The notes under the pieces are model-generated. The model had not been told where the DNA came from. It saw only the letters and a program-made list of their open reading frames with translations, and made no database searches. The translations under genes were made by a program, and so were the position numbers. A stretch of 18,325 nt of DNA from Candidatus Adlerbacteria bacterium (GTDB lineage: Bacteria; Patescibacteriota; Minisyncoccia; Phycocordibacterales; SBAW01): assembly GCA_903840375.1 (NCBI GenBank), contig CAIMFR010000003.1, positions 1-18,325 of the forward strand, given 5' to 3'. This document shows, piece after piece, positions 1 through 6,487 of this stretch. Each line of letters opens with the position of its first letter. Position 1 is the first letter of the stretch.

Positions 1-9
1 CATAAAATA

Positions 10-276
10 TTATTTCTGATTGACAACAGTTCTCACGAACCCGTCATAGAGCGCAAAAAGGCTGTTTGTGTTTGTTATAAGCGTAGAGATGGAAGAGTTA
101 ATATTCTCAACCTCTTTTCTTAACTGTTCCTTTTTGCTACTGTCTTCACTGTCTGATATGGTTTCAACAATTCTTTGCAGAGAATCTGCTTGATTTATCA
201 TTGTCTGAATAGTCGCAATATTACTAGTGATTGCTGTACGAATTTGTTCATATTGTTTTTGTAGAGCTTCTTGCAT
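10..276 (-). CDS. Small coiled-coil hypothetical protein (88 aa)
   Basis: I do not recognise a family. The 88-residue product is almost entirely helical in character, rich in Q, E, N, S and I with heptad-like spacing, including a charged stretch around residues 43-56 (DSEDSSKKEQLRKE). It has no signal peptide, membrane segment or cysteine. The ATG at 276 is preceded by a -10-like TACAAT six bases upstream, so the mRNA is probably leaderless. It lies downstream of the restriction-modification operon on the same strand but has its own promoter. Bases 1-3 (CAT) could be the start codon of a further minus-strand gene beyond the window; this cannot be tested here. Confidence 0.6.
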   Translation of the reverse strand: MQEALQKQYEQIRTAITSNIATIQTMINQADSLQRIVETISDSEDSSKKEQLRKEVENINSSISTLITNTNSLFALYDGFVRTVVNQK

Positions 277-282
277 ATAAAA

Positions 283-311
283 ATTGTATCAGTAGCCCTC
301 TATTGGCACAA
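283..311 (-). promoter_or_regulatory. Sigma70-like promoter for the 88-aa gene
   Basis: On the minus strand TTGTGC (306-311) and TACAAT (283-288) are separated by exactly 17 bases. Only six bases lie between the -10 box and the ATG at 276, which implies a leaderless transcript. The -35 match is weak (3 of 6). Confidence 0.45.
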
Positions 312-319
312 GCAAAAAA

Positions 320-646
320 TCAGTGGTCTCCACGATCCAAACAATACTGATACGCGTTTTCTTGGTTTTGGTATTCTTCGCAACCCTCTATAAAGGAGTC
401 GGAATTGCCGCCACAATCGTTTCCTTCTTCACCCCATTGCCATCCGGCATAATGGCCCGAATCTTCATCGTAAGTATTTTGTGGCTCCAGACTGCTGCAA
501 TCTGGTTTCGCAGTAACTCCGGAAGTTCCTACTTTGTATCCATAATCCGTTTCTATTTTTTGGGAAGTGTAGTTATTGTATCCCCATGCAAGCAAAATGA
601 TTACACAAAGAAAACCAAACCATCCAAATTTTTCTTCGTCGTTCAT
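320..646 (-). CDS. Single-TM, Cys-containing exported hypothetical protein
   Basis: The 108-residue product has one N-terminal membrane segment at about residues 9-22 (FGFLCVIILLAWGY), then an acidic, Trp/Tyr-rich extracytoplasmic domain. The C-terminal part has the pattern HYAGWQWGEE, CGGNSDSFIEGCEEY, YQYC with four cysteines that could form disulfides. I associate this HYAG-W plus SFIEGCEEY pattern with anchored hypothetical proteins of Patescibacteria, but know no function. The start lies two bases after the stop of the 56-aa membrane protein gene upstream, indicating translational coupling at the end of the mod-res operon. A similar-length plus-strand frame at 323-652 is judged a shadow. 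Confidence 0.65.
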   Translation of the reverse strand: MNDEEKFGWFGFLCVIILLAWGYNNYTSQKIETDYGYKVGTSGVTAKPDCSSLEPQNTYDEDSGHYAGWQWGEEGNDCGGNSDSFIEGCEEYQNQENAYQYCLDRGDH

Positions 647-648
647 AT

Positions 649-819
649 TTAATGTGAGGACAAGAGCATCCCTCCCATCATAAGAATGAATCCGGCGAAC
701 ACTAACGCCGCAAGTACAACCATCGCCATGATAGCGAAGCCAAAAGGATTTTCACCACCCGTGGCAAAAAAGCCCACTACAAGCAGGAAACAAAATAATC
801 CGATAAGAAATATAAACAT
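649..819 (-). CDS. Small two-TM membrane protein (56 aa)
   Basis: The start is placed at the ATG at 819 because a good Shine-Dalgarno (AAGGAG, complement of 831-836) lies 11 bases upstream. Longer frames would begin inside the res gene. The product is two hydrophobic helices (about residues 2-18 and 27-49) joined by a short GGENPFG loop, with little outside the membrane. No family is recognised. It follows res by 20 bases and precedes the 108-aa membrane gene by two bases, so it is probably in the same transcript. A TACAAT hexamer six bases before the ATG could also act as a -10 box for a leaderless mRNA, an odd coexistence with the Shine-Dalgarno. Confidence 0.6.
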   Translation of the reverse strand: MFIFLIGLFCFLLVVGFFATGGENPFGFAIMAMVVLAALVFAGFILMMGGMLLSSH

Positions 820-839
820 AGTGGTATTGTAACTCCTTA

Positions 840-3059
840 CTAAATGCCTACTTGATCCCACGTGTCCCACTCTCCATCTTTCGCACCTTTACCTTTACCC
901 TCGTACACCATCCAGCGGCCGGTATAGTTGCGGGTGTCGGTATTTGCAACGATGCCACCGAATACCTTGTACCCTTTCTTATTGATTTCGGCAATATACC
1001 GGCGCAAGCCGTCTGATTTGGCGGCGAAGTCGGCAAGGTGGATGCCGTGCGGATCAAAGAGGCCGATACTGCCATCTTTCATCATCACGATAAAATCCAC
1101 ATAAAACGGCGCGTCGCCGAAACCGTCTGTATACGGCACCGCAAAGTATTGTGCATCGCGGGCGCCGTTCTTGTACCACCACAGCACGCCGTTGTCCGAC
1201 TCCTCAAGAAACTTGATAAAAAATGTCTCTGAGCGCCAGCGTTCGTTCGAGTGGAACGGCTGCATGACTGATTTGACCGCCGATGTCTCCGCATAATCCG
1301 CGCCAAAAGTCTCTCGCTCCGGTACATTCCACACATCATCTTCAAGCTCATGCTCACGGCGTTCGGTCTCGGTGCGGTAGGCGATCTTGGCGGCATCAAT
1401 GACGGCGGCAATATGTCTGCGGTTGTGTTCGCTCAACACCACATCAATAATGGTGCGAAAATCTGCCATACGATCCAAGCCGAACTCCTGCACGAAAAAC
1501 TGGTACAGCGTTTCTTTTACGCGCCCGACGGAGCGATCCTCCGGGTAGAATGGCGATAGATTTCCGCGTACAAAATAGTCGAACAAGCGTTGAGCATCCA
1601 TATCGGATATGGCCTCGGCCTGCACGTTTCCATGCACCGACTGGCCTGCCATTTCGTCCACACTCTCGGCCCGCCAATCTGAAATATATGCGCGCTGGAT
1701 TTTCTGGCCCGTTACCTGTATCTGCTTTTTCAAGCCGGAGTCTTTCGCAGCCACCAAAAAGAGTTTGGTGAACATCGGACTCAAGCGCGTTTGTTCGCGA
1801 TGGCGCTTGCGGTGTACCGACGGTAAGTTGATCGGCTTGTATTCCGGAGCCCGTTTGCCGGTGTGTATCGTTACATAGTCGCGCCCCACATCCTCTTTAA
1901 CCTCAATGTCTGCAAGATTGGTGTATATGTAGGCATGATTGAGCAGATCGTCGTCATAATATCCGCGCTCCGGCTCCGGCATGCGCATCACACGACCCAC
2001 CGTCTGCACGGAAAACTCGGGGCTCACCCATTCGCGGAATAACACCAACACCTGCGCGCGCGGACAGTCCCACCCGAGCGCAATGGCTTGTTTGAAAATA
2101 AGCACCTCGACCTCGCTGTCGTTGCGGGTTACATTTTCAAGATTTTGCTTATCTGCCGATAGATAGATGGCGAGCTTTCCATTCTCAACGCTGATGCCGT
2201 GCTGATCCTTGAGCGCCCGTACGATCATTGCCTGCCGATCATCATCCGCCTGTCTCTGTCGATCCGGCAGCTGTATGAGCAGGAGCGGGTTGATACTCAC
2301 GCCGGCGCGTTTGTACGCATCTGCAAGCTCCGTACGGCGTTTGAGAGCCACGCCGAGCACCATATCGTCGGAGTTGGCGGCTAGGTCGCTTTGGATGGCG
2401 CCATTTTCCACCGCATTCCTAAAACCCTCATTGAGCACCAGAGACTTCTTTATCATCCCCTCCGCTTTCACATCGCCGGTATCCACGCGCACAATCTCGT
2501 CGCCCTGTATCGTGGGTGTTGCCGACACCTCTATCGTGAGCTTGGGCGCAATGGCGGCAATAAGGTTTTGTGAGGTATCCGCCTGTGCGTGATAGTGGCT
2601 TTCGTCGATAATGAGGACGATGTCCCGGCCCGCCTCTCGGGTACGCATAAGTACGCTGGAAAGGTTGTCGTCCTGCTCGTTCTCGCGGATATAGATATTG
2701 CTGTTTTGACGGATGCTTTCCCAGTTGAAAAAGAGGATCTCGTTCTCGCCGATTTGCCGGTCGTCCAGATCCTCAAAGGTCGCGCACTCCATCGCGCGAG
2801 ACTCCGCAAAATACGCCTCTATTTTCTCTCGGCTTTGCTCGTGCAACTGGCGGGGTGCTGTCCAAATGAACGCGCACTGCCCGAGCGTCTTGTCGTCCGC
2901 GAACCGGGCCAGAAACTCCGCCATCATGATCGTCTTGCCGGAGCCGGTCGGTGCTTTGAACACCATTCGTTTCGAGCCGTCCTGCCGCAGCAGTTTCCGT
3001 GTCTTTTCCAGCAGATCGCGCACTGCTATCTCTTGGTAGTTTGTGAGGGTGAGTGCCAT
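840..3059 (-). CDS. res: Type III restriction enzyme Res subunit
   Basis: ATP-dependent restriction subunit that acts with Mod: it translocates or signals along DNA and cleaves unmodified DNA. Of the 739 residues, the N-terminal two thirds are an SF2 helicase with Walker A APTGSGKT at 36-43, a DEAH-type box DESH at 152-155, motif III SAT at 179-181 and motif VI QTVGRVMR at 352-359. The C-terminal region resembles a PD-(D/E)XK nuclease: VDFIV at 654-658 then GLFDPHG at 666-672. The usual D-x-K of the catalytic strand (often FDTKG) is D-P-H here, so catalysis may be altered; I recall DPHG variants in some homologues. The ATG at 3059 lies one base after the mod stop, so the pair is translationally coupled. 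A longer frame to 3155 would overlap mod and is not needed. Confidence 0.88.
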   Translation of the reverse strand: MALTLTNYQEIAVRDLLEKTRKLLRQDGSKRMVFKAPTGSGKTIMMAEFLARFADDKTLGQCAFIWTAPRQLHEQSREKIEAYFAESRAMECATFEDLDDRQIGENEILFFNWESIRQNSNIYIRENEQDDNLSSVLMRTREAGRDIVLIIDESHYHAQADTSQNLIAAIAPKLTIEVSATPTIQGDEIVRVDTGDVKAEGMIKKSLVLNEGFRNAVENGAIQSDLAANSDDMVLGVALKRRTELADAYKRAGVSINPLLLIQLPDRQRQADDDRQAMIVRALKDQHGISVENGKLAIYLSADKQNLENVTRNDSEVEVLIFKQAIALGWDCPRAQVLVLFREWVSPEFSVQTVGRVMRMPEPERGYYDDDLLNHAYIYTNLADIEVKEDVGRDYVTIHTGKRAPEYKPINLPSVHRKRHREQTRLSPMFTKLFLVAAKDSGLKKQIQVTGQKIQRAYISDWRAESVDEMAGQSVHGNVQAEAISDMDAQRLFDYFVRGNLSPFYPEDRSVGRVKETLYQFFVQEFGLDRMADFRTIIDVVLSEHNRRHIAAVIDAAKIAYRTETERREHELEDDVWNVPERETFGADYAETSAVKSVMQPFHSNERWRSETFFIKFLEESDNGVLWWYKNGARDAQYFAVPYTDGFGDAPFYVDFIVMMKDGSIGLFDPHGIHLADFAAKSDGLRRYIAEINKKGYKVFGGIVANTDTRNYTGRWMVYEGKGKGAKDGEWDTWDQVGI

Positions 3060-3060
3060 A

Positions 3061-4782
3061 TTATTTTTGAAATAGGCGCCGGTAAACACGCATAATGACC
3101 TCCGGGATCGGGGACACGGTGATCTTCTGCCCCATGTCGGCAAACTCCTCGTCAAAAGTGTCGTCGCCGAGAGAAAAGACGTATACGCTCCAGACGCCGC
3201 CGGTCTTGGCGATGATTTTCTTTAGTGCGGGGATGGCACCCTCCTCAAAAACTATGCCGGTATGGTGCGTGCCGTTCTTGAAGATCTGCATCTGGCCCGT
3301 TTCTTTTACCGGCTCAAAGGTGTCCTCGCGCAAACAGAGCATTTCGGTCGCTTGCCGAGTTAGCGCCTCTTTGTTCCGGTCGTTCGGCTCCGCGCCCACG
3401 AACGCTGTTTTGAAATAGCGGAAATTACCGCCGAGACCGTCTATCGTCTCGCCCTTGGCGTTCTTGTAGCCCTTGATGACTTTGGCTATGCGCGGGTAGC
3501 AGACCTCGCTGGCGATATTATTCTCGTTGTTGGTGCAGAGGATAAAGCGACGATTGCCGCCGTCTTCTTTGTTGAGCGCGAGAACGGCATGGCCCGTGGT
3601 GCCGGAGCCGGCGAAGAAGTCGAGAACTACCGCATTTTTATTTTCTGAAAGCACTGGAGCAATGCAGTCGTAAACATTCCAAAGGGATTTGGGGAAATCA
3701 AAATCTGTATCTGGCACTAGTGCATGCACGATTTTTGTACCATATTCGTTTGCATCATAGCGGGTATCTTGCCACACCGTTCGTACCGTGCCGAAATCTT
3801 TTCCAATCTCAATTTCGTACCCACTCTTGGTCTTTTTTGCTCGCAAAAGGTGAGCCACATCTTCAACGCTCTGTCTTGCGTATCTCCATTTGCGCTCAAC
3901 CCCCTTTGTATCAATCGGAAAAACAAAATACTTGCTGCCAGTTTTTATCGTCTGACTTTTGGGGTGTACGCTAGGAGGAACGACACCGCCGAAACCAACA
4001 ACCTTTCCACCCTCAACGACAACGGGGTAGAAACAATTTTTGGCATCCCCCCGAGTCGATTCACTACCCCAGTTTCTAAAATTAGACCAATCAATGTCCT
4101 CCTCTGCTATTTTTCTGTCCCCAATAGCCTGCATGCCCTTACGGAACACAAAAAATGCGTACTCGTGAGTATACGAAAAGTTTTTACCTTGCACGCCGCG
4201 TGGATTATGCACCACCGTAATGCAGTGGATTTCACAATCTGGAAATAGTCCTTCAAGAAGTACCCCGAGGTGCGCTTGTTCATTTTCATCAATCGCGCAC
4301 ACCAACACCCCGTCTCGCTTGAGTAATTTTTTCGCCAGCACTAAACGATTGTTCATCATCGACAACCACTTACTGTGCCTATAGCCATCATTGTCGTCTA
4401 CGTAGTCATTATTATATTTCCAGTCGCGAGCCCCTGTGTTATACGGCGGATCTATATAAATGAGATCAATCTTGCCCCTGTGGGTATAGTTGAGTACAGA
4501 GAGGGCATGATAATTGTCGCCTTCAATAAGGACGTTTACGGGCCCGCCGTCATCTTTTCCGATCGCCTTGCTGGAAACCTCTTTTAGCACCGGCAGTTCG
4601 GTCTTGCATTGCTCAACTACATCCTCAGGCTTTTCTTCCCAGACAAGCCCGTATTTTTTACGCTTGCGCAGACGATCCACCTCCGCAACGAGTTGCGCGT
4701 GGGACCAATCATCAAATTTTGAGCCATTGTTTGCACGAACAGCCCCCGCCGTTTGGGCGGATCGTAATTGTAATTTATTCAT
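3061..4782 (-). CDS. mod: Type III DNA adenine methyltransferase Mod subunit
   Basis: Modification and specificity subunit of a type III restriction-modification system, an SAM-dependent N6-adenine methyltransferase. The 573 residues show the beta-class order: catalytic DPPY at 111-114 (YIDPPYNTG), a long variable target-recognition region at about 180-375, then the SAM-binding motif DFFAGSGTTGHA at 388-399. N-terminal and C-terminal regions complete a normal length. The part encoding the recognition region (about 3660-4240) is visibly more AT-rich than both ends of the gene, as expected if that domain was exchanged by recombination. Translation starts one base after the 3' arm of a long inverted repeat (see 4783-5006). 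It is first gene of the mod-res operon. Confidence 0.9.
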   Translation of the reverse strand: MNKLQLRSAQTAGAVRANNGSKFDDWSHAQLVAEVDRLRKRKKYGLVWEEKPEDVVEQCKTELPVLKEVSSKAIGKDDGGPVNVLIEGDNYHALSVLNYTHRGKIDLIYIDPPYNTGARDWKYNNDYVDDNDGYRHSKWLSMMNNRLVLAKKLLKRDGVLVCAIDENEQAHLGVLLEGLFPDCEIHCITVVHNPRGVQGKNFSYTHEYAFFVFRKGMQAIGDRKIAEEDIDWSNFRNWGSESTRGDAKNCFYPVVVEGGKVVGFGGVVPPSVHPKSQTIKTGSKYFVFPIDTKGVERKWRYARQSVEDVAHLLRAKKTKSGYEIEIGKDFGTVRTVWQDTRYDANEYGTKIVHALVPDTDFDFPKSLWNVYDCIAPVLSENKNAVVLDFFAGSGTTGHAVLALNKEDGGNRRFILCTNNENNIASEVCYPRIAKVIKGYKNAKGETIDGLGGNFRYFKTAFVGAEPNDRNKEALTRQATEMLCLREDTFEPVKETGQMQIFKNGTHHTGIVFEEGAIPALKKIIAKTGGVWSVYVFSLGDDTFDEEFADMGQKITVSPIPEVIMRVYRRLFQK

Positions 4783-5006
4783 TTATTCGCGTAGGTTTTT
4801 CGAACAAGCGGACGCACAAATGGCCCCACAATGCACGCCAACATTTCCTTTCGGAAATGCCCTACACCCTTTCGGGCATAGACCTACGCGAATAAGTAGC
4901 GGCGATTATGGGGCCGTTTCTATTCGCGTAGGATTTTCTTTAGCCATGCCCCACTTTCGTAAGGTTTAGGCGTTGTGCGAACCAATGACTCACTCTTTTG
5001 GTGAGT
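4783..5006 (-). promoter_or_regulatory. Structured leader of the mod-res operon
   Basis: Gene-free stretch. The 12-mer TATTCGCGTAGG occurs at 4784-4795, inverted at 4883-4894, and direct again at 4921-4932. In minus-strand RNA the middle copy can pair with either outer copy, and the 4784-4795 arm ends one base before the mod ATG. Inside are GNRA-type hairpins: CATTTCC-GAAA-GGAAATG (4842-4859) and ATGCCC/GGGCAT (4857-4862, 4874-4879). GGCCCCA (4822-4828) is complementary to TGGGGCC (4909-4915), and CGCACAA (4813-4819) to TTGTGCG (4973-4979), giving possible pseudoknots. ACTCAC/GTGAGT (4988-5006) is a further hairpin, with a TATAAA on the minus strand at 5010-5015 as a possible -10. The structure is seen in the sequence; a switch controlling mod translation is inferred. 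A plus-strand RNA ending at about 5012 is an alternative. Confidence 0.55.
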
Positions 5007-5061
5007 ATTTTTATACTACCCCCTTAAGTAGATTTGTGCACGGGCACACATCCACAAAGCA

Positions 5062-5090
5062 TTGAAAAACGGCTTAAAATAAGGTATGTT
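5062..5090 (+). promoter_or_regulatory. Promoter of the 269-aa gene
   Basis: TTGAAA (5062-5067) and TATGTT (5085-5090) are 17 bases apart, and the ATG follows nine bases later, so the transcript is leaderless or nearly so. The spacer holds GCTTAAAAT (5072-5080). Upstream lies TTGTGCACG (5034-5042) within a GTGC..GCAC dyad. Both words recur at 5910-5926 before the replication operon, which suggests a common operator. Confidence 0.55.
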
Positions 5091-5099
5091 TAGGCCATC

Positions 5100-5909
5100 A
5101 TGAAAATGAAGACCAGCGTCCCTAGTCGCAAAAAGACGGACGCGCTCACTAGAAAATTTACGGAGGGCGCGAGCTATCAAAAAATGAGTACTTACATACT
5201 CAGCCTCATAAACGACCCCTTATTCCAAAATAAAATCTCTAGCCTTAGAGAAAAATACCAACTTCCACCACAAGGAATCGCGAAATCTGATATCCAGTAT
5301 TTCAATACCTTTGACAGGGGTCGCAAAACAAAGACAAGATTACCTCCAATAGAAGACGAGAGGCTTTGGGTGAGTTTCGTAAACGAGGTATTAGAATTTT
5401 GCGAAAAAGACTACGGATTATACCCAAATTGGAGTTCGCATACGGTACGCGACTACATTCTCTACAATATTATAGAGATGCCGGACGCCATTCATGGGCT
5501 GCAATGTAAACTCATGGACATGTCCACGTTTTTTGAGCAAGACATCGACATGTCTTTGGAGGATAAGTTTAGACGTATTAAATACATATCATCGCAATAT
5601 CCGGTCGTTCTCTTTATCAGTCCATACGCTAATGAGCGAGAGATTGTTGACTACATAAAACGAACGTACAAACCGTGGGTAGAGCCGGCTCAAGGGAAAA
5701 GAAGAGAATCTCATATAAAAATTGGTCGGGTGCGTAAACGAAATAAGGATAAGCAAAAGCGAAATGCCTTTATATACCAACACAGAAATAAGCCGATTGG
5801 GGAATTGGTGCGTTTGGTTGGTGTAAAGTTTGGCAAGACTTACGACTACACATATATACAAAAAATCATAGCGCTCGAGCTTAAAAAGCGGGGCTCTCAC
5901 AGAAAATAA
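5100..5909 (+). CDS. Hypothetical basic protein of the element (269 aa)
   Basis: I do not recognise a family. The product is lysine/arginine-rich at both ends (MKMKTSVPSRKKTDALTRKF at the start, GKRRESHIKIGRVRKRNKDK around 199-218, a basic C-terminus). The last 45 residues (QHRNKPIGELVRLVGVKFG then a helical tail) could be a helix-turn-helix, so nucleic-acid binding is a reasonable guess. The middle region has aromatic and acidic residues and no recognised catalytic motif; no membrane segment or cysteine cluster. It is divergent from mod across the structured region and sits directly upstream of the replication genes, a place where a regulator or replication accessory would be expected. The base composition is more AT-rich than that of the primase gene. 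Its mRNA is probably leaderless. Confidence 0.65.
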   Translation: MKMKTSVPSRKKTDALTRKFTEGASYQKMSTYILSLINDPLFQNKISSLREKYQLPPQGIAKSDIQYFNTFDRGRKTKTRLPPIEDERLWVSFVNEVLEFCEKDYGLYPNWSSHTVRDYILYNIIEMPDAIHGLQCKLMDMSTFFEQDIDMSLEDKFRRIKYISSQYPVVLFISPYANEREIVDYIKRTYKPWVEPAQGKRRESHIKIGRVRKRNKDKQKRNAFIYQHRNKPIGELVRLVGVKFGKTYDYTYIQKIIALELKKRGSHRK

Positions 5910-5954
5910 TTGTGCACGCTTAAAATCGTATATCTTTTGAGCGCATGAGAGCAT
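5910..5954 (+). promoter_or_regulatory. Repeated upstream motif before the replication operon
   Basis: TTGTGCACGCTTAAAAT (5910-5926) joins the two words that are also found, further apart, before the 5100 gene. GCTTAAAA (5918-5925) and TTTTGAGC further on form an imperfect dyad. TATATC or TAAAAT could be a -10 box, but no well-spaced -35 is evident. Probable regulatory site, function inferred. Confidence 0.35.
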
Positions 5955-5984
5955 CCTGATGGCATTATCCATCAGGTTTTTATT
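5955..5984 (+). terminator. Intrinsic terminator or attenuator
   Basis: CCTGATGG (5955-5962) and CCATCAGG (5969-5976) form a perfect 8-bp stem with a CATTAT loop, followed by TTTTTATTTT. It lies only ten bases before the ATG at 5987, so it either ends the 5100 transcript or attenuates the replication operon; no room is left for a promoter after it. Confidence 0.75.
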
Positions 5985-5986
5985 TT

Positions 5987-6238
5987 ATGAGAGAAATAAT
6001 AAATGAAAATGATCTGTTCCAGAGTAGCGATCTATCACTGATTGCTACCTTGTGCTGTTTTGGGGCGACAATCGAGTGTATTGATCGTAATGGCGGCCCA
6101 CGGGCCGTGTTTTGCGTGCGTCGCGAGCATGGGCTAGATCAGCTTGTGCAGGCCTTCTGGTCTCACGAATTAAAGGTCGATCCGTTGGACTATTTCAACG
6201 CGCTGAAGCAGTGCAAGACTCGTTTGTACGATCGGTAG
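5987..6238 (+). CDS. Small DUF5659-like protein (83 aa)
   Basis: The 83-residue product has the pattern SSDLSLIATLCCFGATIECID, VFCVRREHGLDQLVQAFWSHELKVDPLDYFNALKQCKTRLY. It resembles, from memory, the DUF5659 family (an N-terminal hydrophobic 'L-A-L-x-x-x-G' segment, then F-x-F, then LVxxFWxxELxVDPxxYFxALKxxKxRLY). The function of that family is unknown; it occurs in mobile and accessory regions of Patescibacteria. It is the first gene of a tight set (5987-9329) containing the primase. It has no visible Shine-Dalgarno, and its start lies immediately after a terminator-type hairpin, so its expression requires read-through. Confidence 0.65.
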   Translation: MREIINENDLFQSSDLSLIATLCCFGATIECIDRNGGPRAVFCVRREHGLDQLVQAFWSHELKVDPLDYFNALKQCKTRLYDR

Positions 6239-6241
6239 TCT

Positions 6242-6466
6242 ATGGCTCTTACGGACGCGGACATCGTGAAGTTTCAGGCTCTCTACAAAAGCGAGTTTGG
6301 AATGGAAATCAGCCGAGAGGATGCTTACGAAAAAGGCATCAAGCTCTTGCAACTCATGTCTGCCGTCTATAAGCCAATGACTGAGCAACAATCCGAACGG
6401 ATCCACCAGCACCGCAAGGGCACGATCCAGTTACTCCAAGACGAAATAGGTTTGGTGCGCGATTAA
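6242..6466 (+). CDS. Small conserved element protein (74 aa)
   Basis: The 74-residue, all-helical-looking product starts three bases after the previous stop. It has the pattern ALTDADIVKFQALYKSEFG, then EISREDAYEKGIKLLQLMSAVYKP. This 'FQ-LY...FG..ISREDA...G.KLL.L....YKP' layout is one I associate with many Patescibacteria element and conjugation-region proteins of unknown role; I know no characterised member. No cofactor or metal motif is seen. Position between the 83-aa gene and the primase suggests a small accessory or regulatory role in the element's replication operon; this is an inference. Confidence 0.65.
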   Translation: MALTDADIVKFQALYKSEFGMEISREDAYEKGIKLLQLMSAVYKPMTEQQSERIHQHRKGTIQLLQDEIGLVRD

Positions 6467-6487
6467 AAAGAATTAAGCAAAATTACC

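Noticed and set aside
323..652. Plus-strand frame with hydrophobic N-terminus opposite the 108-aa gene
   Set aside because: The minus-strand frame has a coherent TM-plus-Cys domain layout, a two-base coupling to its neighbour and operon context; the plus frame has none of these.
3724..4248. 174-codon plus-strand frame inside mod
   Set aside because: Antisense to the recognition region of mod, whose motifs are unambiguous; no start signal or recognisable domain.
4784..4932. Repeated 12-mer as a CRISPR or iteron array
   Set aside because: Only three copies, mixed orientation and unequal spacing (about 87 and 26 bases); fits alternative hairpin arms much better.
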